Shown here piece after piece: positions 10,601 through 23,560 of a DNA stretch of 64,000 nucleotides. The stretch is from assembly GCA_025403435.1 (NCBI GenBank), contig CM046333.1, positions 10,937,770 to 11,001,769 of the forward strand, read 5' to 3'. Under the pieces are notes generated by a model. That model was not told where the DNA came from, did no database searches, and worked only from the letters and a program-made list of their open reading frames with translations. The position numbers and the translations under genes are program-made. Position 1 is the stretch's first letter. Every line of letters starts with the position of its first letter. Source of the DNA: Artocarpus heterophyllus. Lineage: Eukaryota > Streptophyta > Magnoliopsida > Rosales > Moraceae.

Positions 10601-13560
10601 TTTATAACTCTCAAATCTTATCATGTAATTGCCTTAAAAGAACAGCTTCTTATGTTGTAAGAGACACATACTCCACACACTAGTTTCGTATAGGGTAGAC
10701 TATATTCGAGCCCTAACACTATACTCTTTAAGAAAATTACATGTTATGCGACACACTTAAACAATATATTCATTCATATCTCACTTAAAAAGTTGTGTCA
10801 TTCTACTAGTTGTATTATATGTTTAAGTTTTGTCATTTGTCGTAGGTATAAAAAGTAGGTTTTAAACAGAAGAAGATTAAAATATGGCATCGTTTAGCAA
10901 ATAGCCCACTTAAACTAAAACAAATCTTATTTTTGTATAGAATAATGTGAAGAGAAGCACAAAGCTTCAGAGATGGAACGAAAAACAAACACGAAAAGAA
11001 AAAGAAGAAGAAAGTGAGGTACAATTAAAAATACAAGTGTTTAAAAAGAGCACATAATTTTAAAAATATTATGTACTTAAATTTTTTAAAATATATATTA
11101 TTTGTCTATATTAAGAATTGAAACATATTATTGGGTGCAATTTCCCGTTTCTTCAAAACATGACATTAGTTTTGCTGCTGGCCTATAATGTTCACGTGTA
11201 TTGTACAATACAGGGCCAGGGCTTAAGAGATAGCTTCCAATGCAGGCCGCCCAAGTCAACTTCAAACGAGAATTTTGGGCTACAAGGCCCATAAGTCAAT
11301 GATAGGCCCAGCCCCTTTCACGCTTAGAAAAAATTACCTAAAGAAATTATTGTTATAAAATTAAAATTTAACATAATAATAATATCTTAAAAATATCCTT
11401 AATAACATAATAATTATTTGATAATATTGTATATTGTACTATATAATTTTTTAATGATATTTTTTAAAGATATATATAGAATATTTATAAATTAGAGTCG
11501 TATTTTAATTTAATAAAGATAAGAAATAATTCCACAAAAACATCATTCTAAAACTATATTTTAATTATATTTTCAATTGGAAAATATTTTTTAGTAATAA
11601 CTTATAAGACGTAATGGTCATGCACTAATTTTAAGGTATGGTTAACAAAATATGGGAAATGGTTTGCGGACTTTTCTGAAAATATTACACTCGCGCAAAG
11701 CCTACTTGATGTAATTTGAGGCCTTAAGCAGGATCTTCTAAATTCAAAAATAAATATTTTTATATAATCCCATATATTGTTTTTTAAAAAAATAAATGAT
11801 TTTTTATGGCATCTGTAAATAATATAAGTAAAAATACAATATTTAAACTCAACAAAAACTTTTTCATCAACAAAAAGCATTCTTCTCCATCCTATTAAAT
11901 TGTGAGAAAAGAAGGGAGCTTTCTCCACTCTATAAAACCTGGACAAGAAAATGACATTATAAACATGATAATAATAATAGCTAATATATTAGCCATTTCA
12001 TAAGACTTAATTTATGTATAAAATAAAATAAAATAAAGCAAATCAACATAATACAAAACAATAACAAAAATATAGCCAATGTAAAATTGAACAAGTAATA
12101 ACTGATAATTATCAGCATTTGTTAAAAAAAAAAAAAGTGGATAACCCGAGACTTGTAGAAAAAAATGAGAAAGAGAGAAGAATTATTGTTTTCAAAAGTC
12201 AAAGATAGAAAGAGAAAAACTTTTGTTTTGAAAAAAAAAATAGATATTGTGCAATTACATGAAGAAGTAAAGAGAAGGAAACACAATTTCTAAATAAAAA
12301 GTGAGAACGTCACTTTTTTTCTTTTTTCTTTTTGCTTTTTAAGAAAGGAAAAGATGTTGTTGTTAATTATTATTTGACTTTTTTTTCTTCTTGATTGACT
12401 GTTCTTGACTAATTACCGCTTCATCAAAATTTTCTGTATATAATATCTGCTTCATTATTTTGTTGAGAAGTGAGGTGCTTAGAATCTCTATTTAAGGGTT
12501 ATTGGAATCATGGGTGATTTAGCAAAACATAAAGCAGCAATTGGCTTTGAGTCTCCATAAATAAATAAATAAATGATACATAGATAATAGCTAAAATATA
12601 AGCTAAAAAAATTAAGACCTCTTAAAATTGGAGACCTTAAATGTGCGCTTAATCTGCCTTAAAGTTAAGCCCATACAAAACTTGTGGTCATTCTTTTTTT
12701 ACTGGTATAATTGATTCATACACAAATAACTCTTGTTGTGAACCTATGCTAAAAATTGAAAAAAAAAAGGGAGGTTTTTTTTAGTAAATAATCTAGTGAA
12801 TCTATCTAGTATAAATAGCATATTATTAAAAAAATGTACCTCGATGTAATTACCAAAACAAGTAGGTACCTTCGCATTTTACTACAAAGTAGTTACCTCA
12901 GCAGCCAGCAGGATTAGAGCAGCAAGAGTCTAATGCTGCTTCAAGAGAAAAAACATCAAGTAAAGTGGGATTTCAAAGCTGGATGGAAGGATTTTTTTTT
13001 TTTTTAAATAACGTTTCATGTTTTCGTGAAAATCGATGTGATGTTTCCTTCTTCCATTGATGGTTTCAGAATTATGATGTTTTCCTCGGCTAACATTGGC
13101 CCAATGTAATGTGTTTAAAAAGGATGGAAAGAGAAATCCTTCCATTTCTCCATCCATCAATGGAAGAATTCAATCTATATCACGTTTAAATGTAAAACCA
13201 CTATTTTACCTTTCAAATAAATTCTTAACAAATATTTAAATGGCAATATAATATATAGACAAATAATTTTTACCCATCATTTCAACCCTCTCTTCCTCCA
13301 TAACCACATACAATTAAGGGTATGCAACCATCTCATCTAGATTTTTTCTCCTATATGAAATATGATTACCAGTTGAAATTCTATAATTTCATTGTTCTAT
13401 TTGATTTCTGGGTCTGAATTGAGGCAATTTTAGAAAGGGGTGGTAAAAACTTTATGTATGTACGTACGTATGTATGTATGTATGTAGGTGTGATTTTAAT
13501 GGTTATATTTTCAATGAGTATTGTTATTATTAGTTATTTGATGTAAAACTGAAGATTGTA
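10601..13560. other. Intergenic, no gene seen
   Basis: Strongly AT-rich, with many homopolymers. The short ORFs on both strands lack coding character. A (TGTA)n microsatellite lies at 13454-13487. Confidence 0.5.
13454..13487. repeat. Tetranucleotide microsatellite (TGTA/CGTA)n
   Basis: About eight units of TGTA with two CGTA variants. Confidence 0.9.
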
Positions 13561-13570
13561 ATGAAATGAA

Positions 13571-14260
13571 TGTTGAGGTACAATTTGATTAGGCCCATAT
13601 CATTTAATAAAGGCCTAAAATGAGGAGTCTGGATTACAGTCAAAGCAAATAGAGCCTAGCAAGGGTGTTCGATTCGAGGCAAATTGACACGGGAGCACCA
13701 CTTGTTAAGTACTTAGTCGAGTTGAGGCTTCAATCGATTCGATCATTGGCTACGGTTCGATTACAACTTTACTTGCTTCATTGTTGAAATCTAAATGACC
13801 TTTATCATTGCAGATTTGCCAAGTGTCGGTTCAATGGAATCAATGTATAGAACCTGACAGTTACAAGAGGAAACGTGTTAAGCCACAAACTAAGATGTGA
13901 AAAAAACTTGATTCTTACGCCTATCACAGATTGACACGTATCTAACTACAATGTGCATTACCGCCCCCACTCTTTCTATCAGTTCGGGGCCACGATATCA
14001 TGTTGCATTCTATATAAAGGCATCAGTAACTTCATTGGAGGCAGACGACAAACTCTATAGAAACTTTGTAGAAATACTTTCTCATTCACATATCATTTCT
14101 TTCAACATTTTTGTAATTTGTACTCATTTATTCATCCATAGTGAAGAACAATGGATGCAATTCTTGTTACATTTATTTTTCCAGTACTATTTGATTTCTC
14201 ACACCTTTGATCTAATTTACTTTCTGTAATTATTTTAATGTTGTTCTTTGAAATTAAACA
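13571..14260 (+). mobile_element. Possible solo LTR or promoter-like segment
   Basis: This block is less AT-rich than its surroundings. It starts TGTTGAGG and ends AAACA, and it contains a TATATAAAGG box at 14011 followed by a CA-rich leader-like stretch. Base content and layout resemble an LTR with its own promoter. Flanking 5-mers (ATGAA before, AATAC after) do not match, so the borders or the call may be wrong. Confidence 0.25.
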
Positions 14261-17200
14261 AATACTAATAACGGTGATTTAAAAGCCTAAACTCATAAAT
14301 AGTAAAATATTAAATTGATCTAATATGTTTATATTTAATTGTAGATCAAATATCTACAATGAACAGTTGAACAAAAACAATATTATGTCAATTAATTAGC
14401 ATTTAATTTTAAAATCTCTTCAAATATGATATAGGTAGACAACTTGTTTGTAACCTGCTGGTATAGTTTTTTATTTTTTAAAAAATAATAAAATGCAAAG
14501 TAAAGATTTACTACGTGATTCTTTATGATTTAATGAAAGATCTAAAACTTTTAATTCCTCATAGTAAATTCATTTATGGAGCTAGGGTTCAAGTAATGTG
14601 AAAAAACAGATACTTGCATATCTATGCCTCTCTTTTAAGGTGAGGATCAGCATGTGGTACTGCAGACGTTTGTCTGCTTGTTTGTTTGTTTTTGTTTTTG
14701 TTTTTTTTTTTTCTTTTTTAAGTAAGCTTCATATATATATATATATATATATTTTTGCTAGAAGTTTAAGTGTGAATAACATTGGGATGTGTTTTTTTGT
14801 TCTACACCGCACCTACTACGGTTCTTGATCTAATATTCTAATATATCTGCCATATCAACTTCTGCAAATGTATTTTTCCCCCTTCAATTTCTGTTCGTTC
14901 ATGTAAAACAAAAAGCCTTTCATTATTTATCTATTCTACAATTTTGTTTTTTTTTTCAGTTCTCTTTGTTTTTTTCCCGTTGATATAGATAGTTGTTTTT
15001 GACACTTTTATTCTTTGGGTTTAAAGGAAGTTTTTTTTATTCATTTTTTAAATTTGTGACATTTATTCATTTTACTATCTTTGGTAAGAGAGATGGAAAA
15101 GAGGCAGTGTGAAATAGTTGTTCTTTCATAATATGTGGTAGAAGACAAAGAACAAAGGAAATTAAGGGTTATATAAATGTACTTTCTCTTATATTCTTAA
15201 GCAAAATAAATGAATGAATAATAACTAAGGACAAAATATTTGTTTTTGCATCCATCACTATCAAAAAAAAGAAGACAATTAGAGGCAAAAACATTTGGTC
15301 TCTAAAATCAAAATTTTGTCCCTAAAAACCTTTTAGAGACAAAAATAAAAAAATAAAAAAATAAAAAAAATTGCTCTCTAGTACTACAATATGAATCCAA
15401 TTAAAACATAGAGAATATGGCAATTGTAATATTTGTCTTACATTTCAATAAGCTTAAGAATAATTGTAACTTTAATTTTATGCAAACAAATTCTGAATCA
15501 CCAAAAGCGCCTTAAAAAAATATGAACATGAAGCAAATGATCAGTATAATTAACAAACCATTTTCTCTATTGGAAACATGTCAAACTTTTTATGCTACCA
15601 GCAAGGGAGTTTGCAACCTCGTTAGCTTTTCACGCTACCAGTAACCACATTTCTAGTCTATTTATTATAACTATATTTCTACTTTGTTATTAAAACGCAC
15701 ATTATCTTATAGTAGGTCATTAAATTTCTGGTAGTTAAACGTGCAGTGTTTTCTCAATGGATTAATTACATACATAATTATACCTATTAGTTTTTAACTA
15801 TTTCTTAATTTGTCCCTTTATTTTTAGAAATTAGAAAAATATCTTTTAATTTTAAAAACACTTGTTTTAATTTAATCCTTATGAATAAAAAAAAAAGAAG
15901 CAAAATGATATAATCCTTTTTAAACAGTTATGAAAAATATCTCATGGAATTAAAAACATAAGAACTCCTAAAACAAAACATCAAATTTCAAAAAAAGATC
16001 TTAGGTTTTATGACTTTTTGAATGTTAAAATATTTGTTAAAAATTTTCTCAAAAAGAAAAATATATTTTAAAAATAAATTCAGTCTAATTATAGATATGT
16101 TTGTTTTATCTCTAAATTTTTTTGTCCAAAAAATCTGCAAGGGATAAAATTAAAACACATTTTTTAATTTTAAAAGATACCTTTGTAGTTTCTTAAAATA
16201 GAGCGATAAATTAAGAAATAATTAAAATTACAAGGTATAATTATATAATTAACATTTTCTTAATATTGCTTTTTCAGCAACATAATCGAAATGGATTAGT
16301 GTAACTATTTTTTTAAGGGAATCATTGTAACTATTGAGGTCCCCTTAATAGAAGTAAAACAATTGAGGTGTAAGGAGAGAGGGAGATAAATTAATAGACA
16401 CACCATGAAGAGTACATAAATCTTGAATTCTTGATTATTGTTATTAGCAATATTGTTGACATTTGTATATTAGTTATTAAAAGTTAAAAGAGAAAAAAAA
16501 AAGAATTTCATTTAATTAATGCTTAACGTTAACAAATTGCTTGACCTGTTATAGCAAAGTCATATAAACACCATGTCATCAAGTGTATTTAAAGTCTATA
16601 CTTATCATCATAATAATTAGGTCAATAATTAATATGAAGATCCAACCATTAAAAACTCGTTCATGTACATGTGGAGGGCAATATTCTTCACAGGCCCTTG
16701 ACTGAATGGGGGGAGGAGATGGGCCGAATAATGACAAGATGGGGACAGGAGATGTAGTCCCACCCCACCGCCTTTTGATATAGATACATTCAGACATACG
16801 TGTACATATATACATTGTATTTTCAGGTAGATGTATATAATATTAAATTATTGCGTTTGACTGGAGCTTTTGTTGTTTTATTATCTAGTTTTGAATTTGG
16901 TTTGTTAGGCGAAACAATTGAAAAATATATAGATATATGACATAGAAAGTGAGGCGGATATGAGGATGACCCTTTCAACGGAGAAGGCTCGACCCCTTCC
17001 CCCTCTCATTAAACAGGAATGGAAATGGTTGAGAAGAATAGAGATAGGACGAGAAATACCTTTATCCCCAACCTATTGCCCTCCTCAATTTTCTGTCCCC
17101 CTAATTTCCTATTTCTAATCGAATTTTCCAGTCCAAATTGAAGTCCGTCATAGGAACTGAACACCCTCTATATTTGCTCCATCCTGTGAAATCTCTAGTT

Positions 17201-17681
17201 TGAAATTATGCAAAATCTCATAAATTTTATAAGTCTACGCACTTAATTTTCGTACTTTGCCTCCGGCACGCAAGCGTGAGCGAGCCAAATCCGTTGTCCC
17301 TATCGCAGGACACGTCCCCTGTCCCCCCACACACAGAGATCAGATTTATCGTGAAGGCCCAACTTGGCAATGGGTACCAATTCATGATGTGGTCCTCACA
17401 TGTAGGACATAATTCGCATATTATTGAAGAAAACAAAGTGGAAAAAAAAAATGCCCCTTTTTTTTTCTTGGCTCTGGCAAATCCGAAAATTAAAAAATTA
17501 TACAAAAAAATCACATCTTCTGGTTTTGGCTAAGCCTGTCCTACGTGTTACGTCCTGATTTGCTATACCCTAGATCTCCATGGGCCCACCAGATAGACGC
17601 TTGTGCGCAGTCAAAAGCGGAGAGAGAAGGGAGGGAGGGTATGGTCGGACTTTCATTTGGTCACTAAGCCCTGGAGGAGTC
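14261..17681. other. Intergenic region upstream of the CONSTANS-LIKE gene
   Basis: AT-rich up to about 16550, with a (TA)n run at 14731-14753 and a CACTA-like end at 15256. 16660-17700 is more balanced and includes the presumed COL promoter and GA-rich leader (GGAGAGAGAAGGGAGGGAGGG near 17620). No other gene recognised; the two opposite ORFs at 17227-17533 look fortuitous. Confidence 0.45.
15256..15375 (+). mobile_element. CACTA-like transposon end (remnant)
   Basis: CACTATCAAAAAAAA at 15256 is followed by repeated RGAGACAAA/TTTTGTCCCTAAAA motifs in both orientations, the usual look of CACTA subterminal repeats. The other end was not found nearby. Confidence 0.4.
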
Positions 17682-18778
17682 ATGGCGTCCAAGCTGTGTG
17701 ATTCCTGCAAATCGGCGTCGGCGGCTTTGTTCTGCCGCGCCGACGCCGCGTTCCTGTGCGTGAGCTGCGACGCCAACGTCCACGCGGCCAACAAGCTCGC
17801 CTCCCGCCACGCGCGCGTCTGGGTCTGCGAGGTCTGCGAGCAAGCCCCTGCTCACGTCACGTGCAAGGCCGACGCCGCCGCCCTCTGTGTAACGTGCGAC
17901 CGCGATATCCACTCCGCCAACCCCCTCGCCCGCCGCCACGAGCGCATTCCAATCACCCCCCTCTACGAACCTGTGAGGTCGGCCAAGTCCGGCACCGTCA
18001 ACTTCCTCAGCGACCGGTTCTTGTCTGACGATGGAGACGGCGACACCGAGGCCGACACCGAGGAGGCGGAGGCCGCCTCGTGGCTGCTCCCGAATCCTAA
18101 GGTCATAGAGAGCGTGGATCTGAACTCTGGACAGTACACGTTTCCGGAGATGGAGCCGTACTTAGATCTGGACTACGGGCCTGTGGATCTGAAGCTGGAA
18201 GCTCAGGAACAGAACAGTTCCGGCGCTGATGGAGTTGTTCCGGTCCATAACAAGAGCTCTCAGGTTCCGATCGTCAACGAGCCATGTTTCGATCTCGACT
18301 TCTCGGCGTCCAAGCCTTTCGTCTACGGCTACAACGCTCACTGCCTCAGCCATAGCGTAAGTTCCTTCAAATCTCTCTCTCAAAACTCGCTTTGAACTCT
18401 GTTTGGCTGCCTAGAAAAAAGAAAATGAGGTTCGCTCTCTTTTTCCTTCAGGTGTCGTCGTCCTCTCTAGACGTCGGCATCGTTCCCGACGGAAACACGA
18501 TCACCGACATGTCCGACGCCTACACGAAGCCGATGTACGCCGGCATCGACTCGTCGGCTGGGCAGCCTGTGCAGATGTCGGCGGCGGATCGGGAAGCTAA
18601 GGTTTTGAGGTACAGGGAGAAGAGGAAGAACCGAAAGTTCGAGAAGACGATCCGCTACGCGTCTCGAAAAGCGTACGCCGAGACGAGGCCGCGAATCAAA
18701 GGAAGGTTCGCGAAGCGGGCGGAGGTGGAGCTCGAAGCTGACCGTATCTCTGGATACGGCGTCGTTCCTACGTTTTGA
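17682..18778 (+). CDS. CONSTANS-LIKE B-box zinc-finger transcription regulator (COL3/4/5 type)
   Basis: Two exons, 17682-18356 and 18452-18778, joined in phase 0 across a 95-bp GT-AG intron, give 333 aa. Two B-boxes lie at about residues 6-41 and 49-84 (C-x2-C...H pattern, the second starting [13 protein letters not shown]). An acidic middle follows. A CCT domain at about 272-314 starts READV-like ([20 protein letters not shown]) and ends [11 protein letters not shown]. The C-terminus GYGVVPTF is the VP motif known in this subgroup, which binds COP1. Such nuclear proteins act in light signalling and flowering. The start MASKLCDSC fits the family exactly; the frame stays open to an upstream ATG at 17580, which I consider leader. 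The intron position between HS and VSSSSLDVG matches family members I recall. Subgroup assignment is firm; the exact paralogue is not. Confidence 0.95.
18357..18451 (+). other. Single intron of the CONSTANS-LIKE gene
   Basis: Begins GTAAGTTCC and ends TTTTTCCTTCAG. It splits the gene between the acidic region and the CCT exon. Reading through it gives a stop at 18393, so removal is needed for the CCT domain. Confidence 0.9.
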
Positions 18779-20799
18779 AAACCGGCGACGTACGGTATAT
18801 AGTTGTTGTAATTGTTTTTGTTTGGACTTTTTTTTTTGGATGTTTTTGTGTATATGTATATAGTAGGCGACGGAGTTTGATCGACGGGATTACAATCGTG
18901 ACCGTCGATTTTTTTCGTGGCTTATGTAGTACCGAGTTTTCCTTACTGTAATATGACATGACGATGATGATGATGATGATGAGCAAATTTTAGCTATGAA
19001 TGTAATATTTGCTGTTTGGAAGAAGAAGAAGAATTCCTGGCGAAAGGATGTGTTTCCTGTTTTGTGGATCTGAGTGAAAGGGAGAGAGGATGGATAAGCA
19101 AGGATTACTTAAAAGTTAAAAAGTAATTAGGTCATGGACTTCATGTCATTAATAAAATAATTTTCCTGTTTTCCAACTCGTTCGGACATTTTACTTCTTA
19201 TAAAACTCCCAAAAATACGGGACCAGAACAAAAAAATATAATGTCACGTCATATTAAAAATTTGATAATTTTTTTTAATTAATATGTAGTCATTTTCCCT
19301 TGTGTGTCAGGTAATATTATGTGATTAGTTAGGCATTATATGATTGTTTAGACCAAAATAATTTGAGGAAGATCAAAATGCCAAAGACGTTTTTAGTAAA
19401 CGAACCTAGCAGAATACCGAGAAATGCTATTTTGTTATGTAAAATATTAGTAATTGTTGTAATATATTTATTTAAATTTTTTTAATATTTTAAAATGATA
19501 AATAATTGCCTTATTTATACTTGAAGAAAAACCCATTTTATTTATTGATTGCCTAATAACTAAATACCGATTTGAGAGTAAAGAGTAATTTTCCCCAGGG
19601 GAAACAATAAAGACGTGTACAAAAAAAGTTTTCAGGATCTAAACTGGTGGCAAAAACAAATTAAAATTAAAATGTTTTAGAGGTACAGAGTCTACCGATG
19701 AGAAATTGCATTTTTTATACACATTAATAAGTATAATTTCAAAAAATAATTCATCACTAAACATAAATATCAAGCCCAAAGTACGAATGATACTAAAAAT
19801 TTCATTTACCAAAATGACTAAAATATTAAACGTCCTTTTTACAGATATATATATATATATATATTATATATATACATCCAATGCCAGAAAGCCATAGGTT
19901 ACATTAAAATATTGTTTTCGTTAACCTAAATGTTAGGTTGTTAGGAATATCATGCACACACTTGATAGTCTTTGATTGCTGCGCTGAGTTTGTTTTCTTT
20001 CGCCTGCTGTGTTTGTTTTCCGCCGTAGCCTTGGTACTTTTCTTCCTGTTTTGCAATGAAAGTCCACCTTTAGCAACAAAAAAAATTAAAATATTAACAA
20101 TAATTTTTAATGTCTAGCTTGATTGTGTTATCTTGTTTTTTTTAATATATATTACTAACTCCTTTCACTATTACTTCAATGTCAAATTTAACATAAACCT
20201 TCGATGGTGTTGAAAAAAGATTAAAAAGCTTACCACCTCAGTAGTAGGTAAGCTACTGGATGGACAATAATGGCTTTAGATTTCAACATTCTTGAAACTT
20301 ATGTAGAAAAGTACTTGTTTTGAGGGGGACGGAGAGCAAAAGAAAAGGGCCCCTAACAAAACTTTGAAGTCACCTTTTTTTTTTTTTAAGCAACTTTCCC
20401 GTGGGTCCATAAACCATAAAAGAAAAGAACTGCAAACGGCACAAGAAGTTAAATTACTTCTAAAGCAAATTTTTTAATTAATATATATATATATTTTTTA
20501 TAATAAGACTCTCCTAATCGTTACTATCTTATCCTTTTATATATATAACACCTACTTCTTAACTGTTGCTTATCTAACAATGGAGCCTTCATGCTCCCGT
20601 GGTATTGTTGAGAGGATCCTGTTTTGGGGGACAAACTTTTTCAACTAATCCAATAATTATAGGAAAAAGTCAAATTTTTCTACAACTCTTTTCCTCAATT
20701 ATTCAGTTTTTATATGTCTTATCAGCAAAAGTCCAAAATAAGAGGTGAGATAAATAGATTATAAAGCTCTTTGATTCCATTGGGTCCCATATCTGTTTT
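18779..20799. other. 3' flank of the COL gene and AT-rich intergenic DNA
   Basis: The first 250 bases are probably the COL 3' UTR (several GATGATGATG units at about 18961). Beyond it lie a (TA)n run at 19844-19875 and AT-rich sequence with no exon. Confidence 0.5.
19844..19875. repeat. (TA)n microsatellite
   Basis: Two TA blocks interrupted by one ATTATA. Confidence 0.85.
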
Positions 20800-20975
20800 G
20801 TTTACTGTTATACTATGTTTAAAAAGGTAATAAAAACCATTAGTTAAAACCACTTTTAATATAGTATGTAAAAGCTTTACATTATAACGATTTTTTTTAT
20901 TATTACTGTAGCATATGAAAACTTTACAATATTTATAATTGAAAAAAGTGACAGAAACCACTTGCCAAACACAAG
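20800..20975. mobile_element. GTGTTTGG-family MITE copy
   Basis: The right half closely matches the copy at 61889-62050: ATTACTGTAGCATATGAAAA, then CTTTACAATATTTATAATTG, then AGAAACCACTTGCCAAACAC. The left half carries the inverted core ATAGTATGTAAAAGCTTTACA. The left terminus is decayed. Confidence 0.65.
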
Positions 20976-22282
20976 GTTAGTCTCTTAGGCTTTTTTGTTT
21001 AGTGCTTTCCTTGTTGGCTGACATTAATTTGTTTGTTTATTTATTTTGTTGGTTGAATGAAAGAGAATTAAAAAGGTCATAAAAAAAAAAAAAAAAAAAA
21101 AGAGAAAGACGGAGACATTAAACAGACTTGAATTATGTAGTTTTGCAGTTGCAGATTATCAAAAGCTGACTGGCGAGAGACATGGACGGCATTTAATTAC
21201 GTCTCCATCCGGACTCTACAGAAAAAGGATTTTAGTTTTATCCGAAAGTCATATAATTAGATTCAAATGTTGTTCAAAGGTAACAAAATTTCGAAAAAAA
21301 AAAAAAAAAAAAACCTTAAGATTCAAGATAAGCAATACTTTTTGCATTTACCGTTAATTTTTATTTATTAAATCCTATTAAAAAACTGACAACAATTGTA
21401 AGTTTACCCTAAATTCACGCTTATCTCAATGTGGAGATTGAATCGGTTGGATTTGCTGGAAAGCCAAATTCTCAACAAAGAGTCAAAAAGTATTTCCGGT
21501 GCATTTTCAGACAGTTTCAAACCCTAAAACTTATATAATATTAGATGTCTAAACGTGAAGCTGCAAGGAAAATATTTTAACAGATTTGTGTCTGCTTTAA
21601 GGCCTCACGTATGTCTCACATAAAAATAAAACCCCTCCCCAATGCTTTCACATATGACTCCTGGGAAGAAGTAAATTCTGTAAAAAGCGGCTCAAGAAAA
21701 CATGCCCCAAGTATAACCTCTAAGTTGAATTACTTGTGAAAGAAAAAAAAAATAACATTGTACTATTCTTTGTTCTTGATGGTAGAATTGTGGATTCTTG
21801 ATAATGGACCAAGCAAGTAGGTTTTTGGTAAACATTCGCCATCAAAACACTAATTGCTAATTATCTCAGAACTACAAGTACTTGTCCCTTTTGTTGACTC
21901 TCCTTTTTCCTTTTTTATTCTTTTTTTTTTTTTTTCAAATTTTGTACTTCCTGTGAGATACTGCAGGAATTCTCTCTAAACTAATTGATATCATTGTTAA
22001 CATCTCTCCTTGGATAATGAATCATCTCTCTTTTGATCTTTTCTTTCATTCATTATCGGTTAATGATATGAAGAAGTCCAAAAGTAAGGCAGCATACTCA
22101 GGGTATTAGTCGTTATTGAACTACCACAGAGAAAGCCCATTGAAGCTTAAATAAGCAAAAACTGTTTTCATTCTGAAAAACGGAGAGTTTTAATCAACCA
22201 TTAAGTTAATTAAGAATAATAGTTCCTTCGGTCATTCAGCGTTAGAATAAAATCATTATACTAATGAATTTTACTAAATTAC
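20976..22282. other. Intergenic, no gene seen
   Basis: AT-rich, with long poly-A runs at 21080-21101 and 21295-21313. No coding exon recognised. Confidence 0.45.
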
Positions 22283-22665
22283 CTTCTGGAAAATTTCTTC
22301 ATCGCAGATTGCTTCGTTGTGTCCTTAGAAGTCTTTCTAACATCCAAAATTAGGTCCTCGAGCTTAGAGCAAGGTTCAAAGTCACTTTCCCGGTTCCTGG
22401 TTCTAGTTACAAAAGAAACATAACATAAAAATAAGAAATTGACAGGCAGAAAACTAATAGTTCAGAAAAGAAAGTCCTTATTCTCATTTTTTTGCCAAAC
22501 TGAAAATGTAATGAGTTACAAAATGGCAAAAACATAAGTAGTAATCGAAGGCTAGGATAAGTGGAAAACCTCTTATATGAGAGAACTTCGTCATTAGCTC
22601 CATCAGATGATGGCCTTGGAGTTGTAAGAATACTTGTAAAGTCTTGATCGCCATTACCATCCGTC
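22283..22665 (-). pseudogene. Two adjoining exon-like blocks of an unrecognised gene
   Basis: On the minus strand, 22665-22570 (96 bp) and 22402-22283 (120 bp) are each open. Each is bordered by an AG acceptor (TTTCTAG; GTAACTAG) and a GT donor (GTTTTC; GTAATT), and they join in the same phase. The first encodes a stretch with TDGNGDQDFTSILTTPRPSS. The second encodes a charged stretch with RESDFEPCSKLEDLILDVRK. I recognise no domain. A possible untranslated first exon lies upstream at about 23218-23560. No continuation was found downstream, so it may be a truncated gene or part of a captured mosaic. Confidence 0.4.
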
Positions 22666-23217
22666 CTAGAAATATTCTATAATGCGGTATGAAAAAAGAA
22701 AAATAATAATAAGTAAAATGAGCAAGCATGTTTTTAATTTGCAGATAAGACTTAAGAAAGTATGCATTATTTCTATCTGGCTCCGGTCACATGATCAACT
22801 AATGTACAATAAAACTGAAAGAAAACCCCAAATCAAATGAAAACATGTTTCTACTTCAACAAATCAAACCCCAATAAGCAGTTGACTAATGCTTACTACC
22901 AAGAACGACAGGAACACAGGTGCTTGTACAGATTAAAGCATAGAAGATCAACATTCCACAATACAGAGACTTTTTTTTTCCCCGAAATTATTTCTTGAAC
23001 TGGAAGAAAGATTTAAGAAAAAGTTTTTGATATTAAGTTGCTTTCCCTAAATCTAAAACCACCTGCACCCCCTTATTAGCAGAAATCTCTTCTCGTTACA
23101 AAGTTAAAAGTAAAATTTCAATCTCTCATTCCTTTTTGAGAAAAGCACAAATCACCAGTAATCACACTTTTTTATAGGATAAAGGAATCTATAAATAGAA
23201 AGGATTCAGATCTGTAC

Positions 23218-23560
23218 CTCTTGATGAGGATCTAAAACTCAAGGGTCAGGATCTTAGTTCTTCTTCTTCTTCTTCTTCGTCTCGTTGAGTTGATATTAAT
23301 GTTGACAGAAGAGGAAATCTGTGAGAAAGGGGAGGCATGTCTACTGGAGCTCGCCGTCGTGTGGGGAAATGGAGGGCTGACATCCGGCAGCGGCTCGCCG
23401 TTGTGTGTGGAAGTGAGGGGATAGCAGGCGGCGGTCATCGAAGAAAGGCAGATTAAGCCTTGAGATTTTGAGGGTTTTTTTCCCTGCAAGAAGAAGAAAG
23501 CAGACAACCAAGAATAAGAAGGGCGGAGGCGGCTGGTAGGGTGTAAGGGATTACGTTTTT
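23218..23560 (-). other. Possible first exon/leader of a minus-strand transcript
   Basis: A GC-richer island in AT-rich DNA, CT/GAA-repeat rich, ending on the minus strand in CATCAAGAG before GTACAG, a plausible donor. It contains a 91-aa ORF (23507-23232) ending in an Arg run and low complexity, which I regard as leader sequence and not a protein. It could feed the exon-like blocks at 22665 and 22402. Confidence 0.3.

Noticed and set aside
17580..17681. N-terminal extension of the CONSTANS-LIKE ORF
   Set aside because: The family begins MASKLCDSC at 17682; the upstream codons look like GA-rich leader.
23232..23507. 91-codon minus-strand ORF with Arg run
   Set aside because: The Arg run comes from a (TCT)n repeat; more likely leader sequence.
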